Below the pieces are notes generated by a model. The model ran no database searches. It saw nothing but the letters and a program-made list of their open reading frames with translations, and was not told where the DNA came from. A stretch of DNA of 64,000 nucleotides from Thereva unica (Eukaryota > Arthropoda > Insecta > Diptera > Therevidae), in assembly GCA_949987705.1 (NCBI GenBank), contig CATLJY010000023.1, positions 27,921-91,920 on the forward strand, read 5' to 3'. This document shows positions 8,380 through 19,000 of the stretch, in pieces. A program made the translations under genes and the position numbers. Position 1 is the stretch's first letter. Every line of letters starts with the position of its first letter.

Positions 8380-11300
8380 TTAACGAAATGTTACCGCTTT
8401 AGACGGCTTAGCTTCGTTGTCGCGGTCGCAACCGAAGGCTGGCTTTAGCCTGTCAATGGATATTGACTTGGTTGTGCCGTTCAATTTGACAACGAAGTGT
8501 TTTCGTAATCGTTTGATTACTTCATATGGGCCCTCATATGGAGGTTCGAAAGGTTTTCGAACTCTGTCGACTCGTATGAAAACGTAGTCAGCGTTCTCCA
8601 GGGCTTCTGGCACGTAGACATCCTTTTGGACGGGTTGCCGAGGATGTGTTGCCTTAATGTTCTGCATGTGAGAACGAAGGCGAGAGAGGAATTCTGATTC
8701 TTCAATTGGATTCTCATCCGTTGGGATAGAAATCGAATTGGGAAGTCTCAGATTCTGACCGTATACGAGCTCGGCTGGTGAGCATTGTAAGTCGGTCTTA
8801 ATTGCCGTGCGTATGCCTAACATGACAAAGGGCAAGTCTTCACTCCAATGAGTAGTGTTGTGCCTTGCCATTAAGGCTGCTTTAAGTTGCCTGTGGAACC
8901 GTTCAACCATCCCGTTTGCCTGCGGATGGTAGGCGGTAGTCCGAATTCGATGAGTGCCGAGTAATTTGGCAACTTCATTGAACAGTTTCGATTCGAACTG
9001 CGTACCTTGATCGGTTGTGATCTCAAGAGGTACGCCGAATCGTGGGACAAATTCAGTGACGAATATTCTTGCCACTGTTGAAGCTGAGATATCCCGAATT
9101 GGGTATGCTTCAGGCCATCGCGTGAATCTATCGACTATCGTTAAGATATAAGAGTATCCACGAGATGGGGGTAGTGGTCCCACTATATCCATATGGATAT
9201 GGTCAAATCTATTATTTGGAAGTTTGAAAGCCTCCAATGGAGATTTGGTATGCCGTGAAACTTTGGACTTTTGGCAACCTAGGCATGATCGAGACCACTC
9301 ATTGCAGTCTTTATTGATCGATGGCCAGAAGTATTTCTTGGTAACGGCTCGTCTCGTAGCACGAATACCAGGATGAGAGAGACTATGTTCGGAGTTGAAC
9401 GCTAGTCTGCGTAAGGAAGTGGGTATGTAAGGCTTAGGAATGCCTGTACTAGTCTCACACCACACCTGATGGGCGGTAAATGGTATTGGTGTGAGAATTA
9501 GTTTTACCCGTGAGCCGTTGCTGGGGTGCTCTTGAAGAGACTTCAACTCTGTGTCACCTTGTTGAGCCTGAGCCAGTGTAGGCAGGTCGAAGGTGGCCGA
9601 GTCGACGTTGTCGATTGCTAGTGAGCGTGACAAGTAGTCTGCGACAACGTTTTGTTTACCCGACACATGTCTGATGTCTGTGGTAAACTGAGAGATTAGA
9701 CCCAAGTGTCTGGTCTGTCGAGGGGATCGTTCGGTCTTTGTGTGAAGGGCGCGAACCAGTGGTTTGTGATCAGTATAGACCACGAAATTGCGTCCTTCAA
9801 CGAAATAACGGAAGTGTTTGATCGCTGCATAGATTGCGAGAAGTTCGCGATCGAATGCAGAGTACTTCCGTTCTGTTGGTGACAGCTTTTTGGAATAAAA
9901 AGCTAGAGGTTGCCACCGATGACCGTTGAATTGTTCCAAAACGCCTCCGATTGCATAATCAGAGGCGTCAGTCGTAAGACTGTATTTTGCATCCTCGATT
10001 GGATGGTTCAGCAGAGTTGCTTCAGCCATCGAGGTTTTCACCTTGAGGAATGCCGCCTGACATTCTGCTGGCCAGTCAAAAACTTTATTGGCACGTGAGC
10101 GGTTGAGAAGGTCTCTCAAATGCTCGTTTATCGGCACCAACTGTTCAGCCAATTTTGGGATAAATCGGTGATAGAAATTCACCATTCCCAAAAACTTCTG
10201 GATCGATTTGACAGAAGTTGGAGGTGCGAGATCAACGATAGCCTGAACCCGATCGGAGGATGGAAGTATTCCATCCTTTGTGATGCGGTGGCTTAGAAAC
10301 TTAATCTCTGTTGCACCAAAAACGCATTTCTCTAGCTTAATAGTTAAACCGAAGCTATCGAGGCGTTTAAAGAGCTCTTCAAGGTGAACGATATGCTCAT
10401 CCTCGGTTTTACTGGCGATAAGTATATCGTCCAAGTATACATAAACGAAGTCGAGATCTCTCGTAACTTCATTTATGAACCTTTGAAAGGTTTGGGCTGC
10501 ATTTCGTAAGCCGAATGGCATACGTGTAAACTCATATAGGCCGAATGGCGTAATGAGTGCAGTCTTATGCACGTCTTCTGGGGCGATTGGTATGTGATGG
10601 TATGCACGTACCAAGTCAACCTTTGAAAATATTGTGCAACCGTGAAGATTCACGGAGAAGTTCTGTATGTGCGGGATTGGATATCTATCCGGCACAGTGA
10701 CAGCATTAAGGCGACGGTAGTCGCCGCATGGCCTCCAATCATGTAAGTCCCGTTTAGGGACCAGATGAAGCGGAGATGCTGCGGGGGACGACGAAGGTCG
10801 ACAAATCCCCAATTGGACCGTATGGTCGAACTCTAACTTTGCCACCTTCAGTTTCTCCGGATGGAGTCGCCGAGCGGTGACAAATGGTAATTGCCCTTTA
10901 GTTACAATGTGGTGTTGCACATTGTGTTTAACCGGAAGGTTAAAATTGGGCGGTTTTGTTAACGAAGCGTACTTCGTTAATAGCTCTTTGTATATGCCAA
11001 TAACTCGGCATGGAAATGTTTCGGGGTTGTAGTCGACGGTAGCGCACACGTTAATGCGAAACTTCGTGCGCTTGTCGACTAAATGCCGATATTCAAAATC
11101 GACGGACAATTTGAACTTCGTTAAGAAGTCCGCCCCGAGAATGGCTTTAGTGGTGTCGGCTATAATAAAGTTGTAAACATATCGTCGGCGTAAGCCGAGT
11201 TCAAGTTCAAGCAACTTAGTGCCGAAAGTTCGGATCAGTGATCCGTTGGCCGCGTACAGAAGGACGTTCGGGCTACCGTTATGGGCCGGGAACGCCTTGG

Positions 11301-11418
11301 CGGGAACAATTGAAACGTCCGAGCCCGAATCAATCAGAAAGTCTATCCGATTGTTGGTGTCACGGACGAATAAACGATATGAGCGGCCGGTTATATGCTC
11401 GCTCGAATCGATCCCCAA
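8380..11418 (-). CDS. pol: Gypsy B Pol polyprotein, open
   Basis: 1012 codons, complete domain order. Aspartic protease at the N-terminus ([13 protein letters not shown], near residue 27); RT with [24 protein letters not shown] and catalytic [11 protein letters not shown]; RNase H with [24 protein letters not shown] and YTDHKPL; integrase with a zinc module (H-x3-H, C-x2-C in CLGCQKSK), [18 protein letters not shown] and [15 protein letters not shown], so D, D and E are all present. No internal stop. The first codon is not ATG (TTG), so Pol is probably made by frameshift or readthrough from gag. Style and gene order fit the CsRn1/Kabuki clade of Ty3/Gypsy. It looks capable of enzyme activity, but the element's 5' LTR is nearly gone, so it should be unable to transcribe normally. 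Confidence 0.92.
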   Translation of the reverse strand: MGIDSSEHITGRSYRLFVRDTNNRIDFLIDSGSDVSIVPAKAFPAHNGSPNVLLYAANGSLIRTFGTKLLELELGLRRRYVYNFIIADTTKAILGADFLTKFKLSVDFEYRHLVDKRTKFRINVCATVDYNPETFPCRVIGIYKELLTKYASLTKPPNFNLPVKHNVQHHIVTKGQLPFVTARRLHPEKLKVAKLEFDHTVQLGICRPSSSPAASPLHLVPKRDLHDWRPCGDYRRLNAVTVPDRYPIPHIQNFSVNLHGCTIFSKVDLVRAYHHIPIAPEDVHKTALITPFGLYEFTRMPFGLRNAAQTFQRFINEVTRDLDFVYVYLDDILIASKTEDEHIVHLEELFKRLDSFGLTIKLEKCVFGATEIKFLSHRITKDGILPSSDRVQAIVDLAPPTSVKSIQKFLGMVNFYHRFIPKLAEQLVPINEHLRDLLNRSRANKVFDWPAECQAAFLKVKTSMAEATLLNHPIEDAKYSLTTDASDYAIGGVLEQFNGHRWQPLAFYSKKLSPTERKYSAFDRELLAIYAAIKHFRYFVEGRNFVVYTDHKPLVRALHTKTERSPRQTRHLGLISQFTTDIRHVSGKQNVVADYLSRSLAIDNVDSATFDLPTLAQAQQGDTELKSLQEHPSNGSRVKLILTPIPFTAHQVWCETSTGIPKPYIPTSLRRLAFNSEHSLSHPGIRATRRAVTKKYFWPSINKDCNEWSRSCLGCQKSKVSRHTKSPLEAFKLPNNRFDHIHMDIVGPLPPSRGYSYILTIVDRFTRWPEAYPIRDISASTVARIFVTEFVPRFGVPLEITTDQGTQFESKLFNEVAKLLGTHRIRTTAYHPQANGMVERFHRQLKAALMARHNTTHWSEDLPFVMLGIRTAIKTDLQCSPAELVYGQNLRLPNSISIPTDENPIEESEFLSRLRSHMQNIKATHPRQPVQKDVYVPEALENADYVFIRVDRVRKPFEPPYEGPYEVIKRLRKHFVVKLNGTTKSISIDRLKPAFGCDRDNEAKPSKAVTFR

Positions 11419-11424
11419 CTTTAG

Positions 11425-12294
11425 TTTTTTTTAGGGGTGGTGGCCTTTTTCTTCGCCGGTTTGGCTTGACCACCACCGAAACTGCAGGGGGCTTTGCAGG
11501 TGCGGGCTTCATTACCGTAACGGTAATGGAAGTAGCAGAGGCTACCCCGCAGTTTGTTGGCCCCTTGTGGCCGAGGGTTGTCGGGAGCCGCCCTGCCGAT
11601 TGGCAGGTGTTCGGCTTCTTGGGCTGCGCTGGTTTCGGTCCAGCCTGTCCAGCCGAACTGTCAGCCTATTGATAGCGCTTTGCAGCGCCACCAATGTGGG
11701 TTCCGCTGTGGCAGGTGTTGCGCGGACGGCGGAAGCGTATGAGGCGCCTCCGTGTGGAAGCACCTCCCAAACTTTGTCCGCTACGGCGGCTAGCGCGGGT
11801 AACGACTGGTCAGCAGCGGTGGCCAATGCGACCTGAATGGCCTGTGGAAGCCTACGCTCCCACAGGTTCCGGATCAGGTCGTCGTTGACTGCTGCCGATC
11901 CTCCGGCTAGTGCCTTAAGAGCCTGGAGGAACTCAGAAGGTTTTCGGTCTCCAGGCTCTTGAACTGACAGCAACTGCTCGAGACGGCGCTTCTCCGAAGT
12001 GCCGTACTTCTCGAGCAGATACTGTTTGACTTCCTCGTATGAGGACTCAGAATAATCTACGGTGCTTAGCCGCATTGCCGTTACCGCCTCTTCAGGCAAT
12101 GCGGCCATGACATTGTAGACCTTAGACGAATCTGACCTGCAGCCCGCTATTTTAAACATAACGTCTGCCTGGTAGAACCAGGAAGCGGGTTGGTGTACCC
12201 AGAACTTCGGGATATCTAGTTTCGTCAGTTTGACGGCACCGACTTCCGAAGTTCCGGGTTTTGACTCTTCCGTGCGTGGAACGTCTTGTTCCAT
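11425..12294 (-). pseudogene. gag: Gypsy B Gag with frameshift before the zinc knuckle
   Basis: ATG at 12294. The 250-codon frame carries a CsRn1-type capsid (IPKFWVHQPASWF, YNVMAALPEEA, KPSEFLQALK, LWERRLPQAIQVAL). It stops at about 11542, but the CCHC-like segment (CYFHYRYGNEARTCKAPCSF) follows in another frame at about 11475-11535, ending KKKATTPKK near 11430. So a frameshift near 11545 separates capsid from nucleocapsid, unless recoding is used. Pol follows at 11418. Confidence 0.8.
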
Positions 12295-12535
12295 ATGGCT
12301 TTCTTCTACGTTTGATATTTTTGTAATTTCAAAACGAATCGGCGTAAAACAAAAGAAATTAAATCACGAACCAGAAAACTGTTAGGTTTATATATTTATA
12401 TATATGTATATATATATATTTGTATATATACTCGTATGTATGTATATGTATATGTGAAAAGTGTGTAAATTATATAAAGCCAAGAAAATGTATTCTATAA
12501 TGTGCTTACGTTGTATATATGTATGTTTTCTATAA
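12295..12535. other. Gypsy B leader remnant, AT-rich
   Basis: This should hold the primer-binding site and 5' LTR edge, but no TGGTGACCCC-like site nor LTR match is seen. There is a TA-rich run at about 12390-12450. Nothing else recognised. Confidence 0.5.
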
Positions 12536-13596
12536 TCTTATATATTAATAGGCAAACAAAAAGTTTGTACACGCTAAGGCTTTTTTGTTCGTGGACCGAT
12601 TTCGTTTAAATTTTCAGAAAATGTTCTTTTAATGGCATAGTTTTGTAATAAGGAATTTCAACGAAATCGATTCACGAATAAAAAAGTTATAGCGATTTTA
12701 ATTTTTCGGATTTTAAAAAGCCGTTGGAAAATTTGAATTTTTTGTGAGCATCAACGTAGAGCTGAGTAGCCTACGATTGACACAAATGCCGTTTCAGTGA
12801 AGCGAATGAGAAACAGAGAAAAACAAGCGTTTGTGTGGATTTTTGGCGGCATAACTGACATAAAAAAACTCGGCCACTTTGTGCGTGCATTTTTTTATAC
12901 TCTTTTGTGTATAGTATTATTGAGTTGTATTGTGTAAGGGGCTGCCGTTCGTTTTTTGGCGAATGCCTTTAGAAATTTTAATTGATTCATTGCACCTTTA
13001 GAAATTTTGACTGATTCTTTTAAATGTGCTTTGAATGTTATTCCGGTTAATTTTGATTCGTTTTCGTGTGGTTCTTTTAATATGAGTTGTCATTTTTGTC
13101 GTGCCAAACATTTTCTGACTGAAGTAACTTTACGTAATACTGAGGCATTTTCTTTGTGTTGTCATAAAGGCAAAGTTAATCTACCTCCACTTTCTCAAAA
13201 TTACTTTTTCAATAATTTTTTTGAAGGATTAACTTCGAATGAAAGTGGTATTAAAAGTCGTTCTAAAATTTTTTTTGCAAATATTCGTTCGTATAATGCT
13301 GCCTTTGCAATGATTAGCTCTGAGTGTAATTTGTCAAATGACACTGTAAATGGCATTTATCATTTTACCACATAGCCAAGCAAGACGTCATGGATGCGAT
13401 TAAAAAAATCCTGGGAAATTTTAGATGCTCTGGAGCGACAATGGAAATGTTTCATAGTAATTAAAAATTCGCCATTGCGAATAATTTTTTTTTTTTAAAT
13501 AAAAATATTTAAATTGAATTTAAATTCGAACAAATCGAGAATTTTATATATTTATTGGTTTTGTGACCGAATTTCGGTAACGGGGATCCCAACTAG
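12536..13596 (+). mobile_element. Short Helitron with a Rep N-terminal fragment
   Basis: Starts TCTTATATATTAATAGGC after an A and ends CTAG before a T (13593-13597), with a short palindrome (ggggatccc) just upstream of the end. A|TC...CTAG|T with a 3' hairpin is the Helitron signature. It contains a Helitron-type open frame (13007-13375). At 1.06 kb it cannot encode a helicase, so it is non-autonomous. It lies where the Gypsy B 5' LTR should be. Ends are by eye; the frame is the stronger evidence. Confidence 0.6.
13007..13375 (+). pseudogene. Helitron helicase-like N-terminal fragment
   Basis: 122 codons; the first ATG-led part starts at MSCHFCRAKHF (about 13081). It shows the N-terminal Helitron zinc module: CHFC, then FSLCCHKGKVNLPPL, then a FFANIRSYNAAFAM segment. 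These are the features just before the Rep nuclease domain in autonomous Helitrons. The HUH nuclease motif and the helicase are missing; the frame ends at a stop in sequence with no further match. A captured or truncated remnant. Confidence 0.8.
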
Positions 13597-13875
13597 TAAT
13601 ATATTTAAACAGAATAAATGTATTTTAATGTATGTAAAACGAGAATTATGTATTATATGTATATATGTGAAAAATTTTTTTATATGTGATAAATAATTCT
13701 TATCTATATACGTGCCACGTCCAACAATATATTTTTAGAGAAAAACTTCAAATTAGTGTATTTTTAAGTTATATAACCAAAAATCTAGTATATAGAAAAA
13801 AAACTTAAAAATATGTCTATATGTAGGTATATATGAAAATAAAAAAAAAAAAAATACTTTACGCGGTCACTACAG
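13597..13875. other. AT-rich DNA ending in 19 bases of Gypsy B LTR
   Basis: No gene. Low-complexity A/T sequence ends in a run of 14 A and then actttacgcggtcactaca, the outer LTR end of Gypsy B. Possibly degraded 5' LTR or filler left after rearrangement. Confidence 0.5.
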
Positions 13876-14299
13876 TTTCTTTGACTAAAAGTTCCACATT
13901 TCCTTTTTCGGATTTAATGCGGCTCAAAAAATCAGCAACTTTATTTTCACGGCCTTTGAGATAATCTATTTCAAATTGATACTCACCGAGTTTCAGAAGC
14001 CACCGTTGATGCCGAGGTGATAAATCTCTACCTCGATATTTGGCTTGTAAATACTTAATGGGTTGGTGATCGGTAAAGATTTTAAATTTGTTGCCATACA
14101 GATATGGTCTAAAATAATTGACAGACCACATGATGGCTAAAAATTCCTTATCCGTCGCGGAATAATTTTGTTCGTGGCAATTTAGGGTACGAGATGCGAA
14201 GCAAATAGGGTGTCCATCTTGTGACAAGACGGAGCCTATTGCGAAGTTTGAGGCATCTGTTGTTAATTGGAATTGCCGGGTAAAATCTGGGAATCTAAG
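13876..14299 (-). pseudogene. Errantivirus RNase H fragment
   Basis: Minus frame with TTDASNFAIGSVLSQ, DKEFLAIMW, FTDHQPI and the ENKVADFLSRI end of the connection/RNase H domain. The frame is cut at 14299 by the BEL insertion; its upstream part continues at 22639 to 22711. Downstream it is cut at 13876 by Gypsy B, and coding resumes at 7978. The open frame as a whole reads a few codons into the Gypsy LTR. The acidic residues of RNase H seen here are intact. Confidence 0.85.
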
Positions 14300-15592
14300 T
14301 GTTAAATGCAAACTGAAGAGTTTAGGAATAGAAATTAAACGCGTCAGTTAACAACCAAGTTTTCTTTATTTATGAAAAAAATGTTAAATATATAAAACAA
14401 ATTTAATATAATTTTATATACTTATGCTACTGGACTTTGAAATATAAGCATACAGCGCCACTATAACCTAATTGGCATATGTGTGACACAATCACTTAAT
14501 ATTTGTCTAAGTCCTTATTAACGTTTGAAGTTCTTGCAAATCTTTGAGCATATATAACTTCAATTACTATTTAGCATATAGAAGTTTGATCACTCAATTC
14601 GTTTGCTGCTACCACGCGACTGGTCATGAGTGCTGTTGGTGCTCGGATTTTATAGCCAGGAAAGCAACGGTCCAAATTCAAACACCAATATTCTTACTAT
14701 TTTTATTCAAAATGGCCACATATATTTTTATCAATGTATTTTTGAAAATATATGTATCTCGTTCTTTTTATCCTTTTTGTTTTCTTTCTCTTTCACTCTT
14801 ACTACCTTTTATGAAAAAATTTTATTTATCTTAATATCTTTTTACACATAAAATATTTTGCCTTTCTGGTCACACCATTGAATTCCTCTTTAAATTTTAC
14901 TGTGGTTTCATGTATCACACCATGACAATACGTAAAGTTTGATTTTGACGTTTGTCGCCGGTGTTTTTATCGCGAAGTCGCGCGCGTATAATTTCGCGTA
15001 AAAAGTGCGTTTTACGTGTTTTCCAGTTGTCTTAAGGTAAGTAAAAGCCTTTGCGCAAGGTTTTTAGTGTTTATGCTGTGTGTTGGTGTTATATGTGCAT
15101 GTGAACTATGTGTTTTTTGCTTGTTTCAATGTTTGTCCATAAAAGGTAGGTTATGTGTTATTCTATGTTTTTCATTTAATATTTCACCTGGAAGTTTAGT
15201 TTATTTTCATGTTAATTCACAGGTGAAATATTATTTAATATACTTTCCATTGTTTCACTGCGCTAGTGTTTAATTTATGTTAATTGTGTTGATTTTTGCT
15301 TTGTTTACATTTTTATGTACTTGTTGTTGTTGTTTTTATGTCATTTTGATATTTGTTATTGGAGTAGAAATTCCTTGACTTCTTGTGGAATTTCTACTTA
15401 TATGTAAATAAATTCAATATTATTTAATTAAATAATTAATTTTTCTTGTACATTTTTAGATTTGGCCGAATAATTTGGAGTTTCTGGATACAACCCGATA
15501 GGTATATTTTTTTGTTTTTAATTTTATAATAATTCAATTTCTTTTTAAGTATTTGTGTTTTGGTTTTTGTTTTTTAGGTTTGGGGTCAAACA
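14300..15592 (-). repeat. BEL 3' LTR
   Basis: On the minus strand begins tgtttgaccccaaacc and ends gcatttaaca (TG...CA). Nearly identical to 21346-22638. Confidence 0.95.
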
Positions 15593-15610
15593 TTCTCCTC
15601 CCCCTTGAAC
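15593..15610 (-). promoter_or_regulatory. BEL polypurine tract
   Basis: Minus strand caagggggaggagaa abuts the 3' LTR start, the expected primer for plus-strand synthesis. About 400 bases without features separate it from the gag-pol stop at 16009. Confidence 0.8.
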
Positions 15611-16008
15611 GGTCACGTTCAACATAGACCTTAGTTTCGCTGATGTGTTTGTCGACCATAAGAAGTTCCAAGTTGTCTGTGTGACGCCTGTTGATTATTG
15701 TTAGTGAACGTACGGCTGGACTGCAAGCGTCTTCTTTTGTTGTGGGTTGCTGATACTATGACCTGCCTGTGATATCTCTGGTAGCGGCGTAGTTGGAAAA
15801 AACACACTGGAAAACTCTGGTGTCATATTTCCAAGAAAGGGCTGCCAGGTGGTAGCAGTAAACCGTCTTTTGCCGCGGCTAGATCTCCTCAGTGTATTGG
15901 TATTGATCTATCTACAAAGAATTGATTAGTTTGAGGATAGTTATTAGACAGGTTATTGGACAAAGGACAACAAACAACACATTTAGCATGAAGATGATTG
16001 TTATTCCA

Positions 16009-19000
16009 TCATGGAGTCAAGGTGTCATCTGGAGGCGTCAGTTGGTCTATAGGCAAGCGACAGATTTTGGTGACTGGCCTTAGAAAGGTATTGTGAGCCG
16101 TTCGGACTTGCACTACTCGTATCAGACCATCTTGTCCCGGGAATGTTTTTTCGACAGTGCCTAGAGGCCATCTCAGTGGTGGCAAGTTTTCTTGCTTGAT
16201 GAGAACAATGTCGCCAACTTGGATATTACGTTGTTCCTTGTGCCACTTCTGCCTTTGCTGGAGTTGGTTTAAGTAATCCTTGGTCCACTTATCCCAGAAT
16301 CCTTTAACTGTTTGTTGGATTTGTTTCCAACGGCGTGAGAGAGATACATTTTCGTCAGGACTTGGCTCTGGTATGGCGTTGAGTGCATGTCCAATTAAAA
16401 AATGCCCAGGCGTAAGTACGAATGGATCATCTGGGTCATTTCTAACGTAGCACAGTGGACGTGAATTTAGGCAAGCTTCAATTTGCGTAAGTATTGTGGT
16501 ATATTCTTCGAACGTGTAAACTGAATTTCCTATTGCTCTGCGTAAATGATGTTTGACGGACTTTACACCGGCTTCCCAAAGACCGCCGAAGTGTGGGGCG
16601 GCGGGTGGATTGAAGTGCCATGTAACTTGCTTCGATGTAAAGAAATGCGCAGCTTCTGGAGTAGCTTCTTTTATGGCTTGTTTGAGGTCTTTGTCGAGCA
16701 CGAGCTTTGCTCCTACAAAATTCGTACCACAGTCGGAATAGATATTAGCACATAGACCTCTTCTAGAAATGAACCTCTTCAGAGCGGCGATGAATGCGGC
16801 TGTTGATAAGTCTGACACTAGTTCAATATGTACCGCCTTGGTTGTGAGGCAAATTATAACACAAATGTATGCCTTTTGTAGTTTTGCGTTTCTAATCGTG
16901 GACGTTTTCATTGTGATGGGTCCAGCGTAGTCAATGCCAATATTTGTGAACGGTTTGGCTATGGTGACCCTGGGTGCAGGTAAGTGTCCCATCAGTTGTG
17001 TCATCGTTTCGCCGCGATGTCTTGCACAGGTAATGCATTTATGAATACGATTAGTTATACAACGTCGAGCATCTAAAATCCAATATTTTTGGCGTAACGT
17101 GGTTAGTACGAGAGATGTTCCACCGTGAAGTGTTCCTAGATGTGTTTGGTCAATTATCATGTGTGTGACAGTGTGCTGTTGAGGTAAAATAACTGGGTGT
17201 TTCGCATTGTATGACATCGTTGTGTTATTCAGTCTCCCGCCTACTCGAATCAGCCTATCCTCGCCCATGAAAGGAGTTAACTTAAGTAACCGGCTACTGT
17301 GTGGTAGTGGTTTTTTACTTAGCAGATTGGTGTATTCAACTGGAAATTCTGATTGTTGAATTAAGCGCAAAATTGTATTTTCTGCTTCTTGCCATTCAAT
17401 TGCGGAGAGATAATTAAGCCTTTTACATTTGGAATGCTTGCAGTTATACGTGAACCTCAGGATTAGAGCGACGATGCGAACGAGTCGCGTTATTGTTGAA
17501 TAGCGCAGCCACAAGTTGTCCTTTGATTGCACAAAAAAGGAAGTTATGGTTGGGTTTTTTGCTTCCAACTTGGTCTGCCCGTTGATTTCTCGAACTTTAG
17601 GCCATTCATCTTGTCTTTTAGTCAACCAACTTGGGCCGTGCCACCAAAGCTGACTGTTGACCACTTTGGAGGCTGGCACTCCTCTAGATGCCAGATCTGC
17701 TGGATTATCATTTGTTGTAACATGTCGCCATTGATCGTAGCGTATGACTTCTTGGATTTCAACTACGCGATTTGCGACATACGTTTTCCACTTGGATGGA
17801 TGTTCTTTGACCCATTGTAGTGCTATAGTGGAGTCCGTCCATGCGAAGGTTGGAATGTGCTGCAGCTGCATGTCTTCAAGAGTCGTTTTTATTAATCTGG
17901 CCAAAATTACGGCTGCGTTTAGTTCCAATCGAGGGATTGTGGTCGGTTTGGTAGGTGCTACTCGTGTTTTTGACGTGAGGATTCTCGAAGAGATTTCCCC
18001 GTCGCTGGACTCGACTCGTAGGTACAAAACGGCAGCGTAAGCTTTGACTGAAGCGTCGCAAAACCCATGTAGTTGCATGTTTGCGTTATTAGAATATCCA
18101 ATCCATCTGGGAATTTGAAGAGCTTCTATGGTCCTTAAGTCCTGTTTGAACGTACTCCATTGACGTTCTATATGACTGGAGACTTGCTGATCCCATGAGG
18201 ATCCTGTAATCCATAGGGATTGCATTAAAATCTTTGCGATGATGAGAACGGGTGATAACCATCCTAATGGATCATACAAGGATGCTATGTCTGACAGAAT
18301 GTTTCGTTTCGTTGTAAGATTATGCTCCCGGATTGATGTAACTACAAAAGTGAAGTAATCAGGCCCTGGATGCCAGCGAATGCCAAGTGTTTTTATGACA
18401 TCGGTTGTAGTAAGCATCAAAGTTGTCTTTAACTCTCGGTGTTCCAGTGGCACATCTTCTAGTAATGCAGGATCGTTGCTCGTCCACTTTCGTAATAGAA
18501 AACCACCTGCCTTTGTTATGTTGATCAGTTCCCGTTGTAGTATTTTTGCCTCTTTGATGTCATCAGCGCCAGTTAGCAAGTCATCCACGTAAAAGTTTTT
18601 AAGGATCGCCTTGGATGCTAATGGCCAGGTTTTCTTTTCGTCTACTGCTAGTTGCTGCAGTGTTCGGATAGCTAAATACGGTGCACATGCTGTGCCGAAT
18701 GTCACTGTTTTTAGCTTGTAATCCTGTGGTAGATGTGTTTGAGGATGCTGCCATATGATCCTCTGGTATGTTTGATGGTCCGGATGCACTTCTATCATCC
18801 GATACATTTTCTCTATGTCAGCATTCATAGCGATTTTGTATTTCCTCCAGTTAAGCAAGGTTGCGAAAAGTTTAGGCTGCAGTGTGGGTCCTATTAGAAG
18901 TTGTTCATTGAGGGATTTTCCATTTGATGTTTTGGCGGAGGCGTCGAAAACCACTCTCAATTTAGTTGTAGTGCTTTCTTTAAATACTGCGTGGTGAGGA

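Larger units (their letters stand above)
7984..13875 (-). mobile_element. CsRn1-type Gypsy element (Gypsy B) nested in the errantivirus
   Basis: Minus strand. Left (3') LTR 7984-8357, polypurine tract, pol, gag, and at the far right a short remnant of the 5' LTR ending cgcggtcactaca at 13875, identical to the outer end of the left LTR. gttt follows the right end and also occurs at 7981-7984 at the left junction, compatible with a 3-4 bp target duplication. The errantivirus pol frame resumes on both sides. Pol and Gag style (below) match the CsRn1/Kabuki group. Confidence 0.8.

Noticed and set aside
7984..13875. Gypsy B and Gypsy C as copies of the same family
   Set aside because: Same clade by protein motifs, but LTRs are unrelated and the proteins differ widely.
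14544..15273. Frames inside the BEL LTRs, repeated at 21590-22319
   Set aside because: Identical in both LTRs, AT-rich, no domain; non-coding LTR sequence on the wrong strand.
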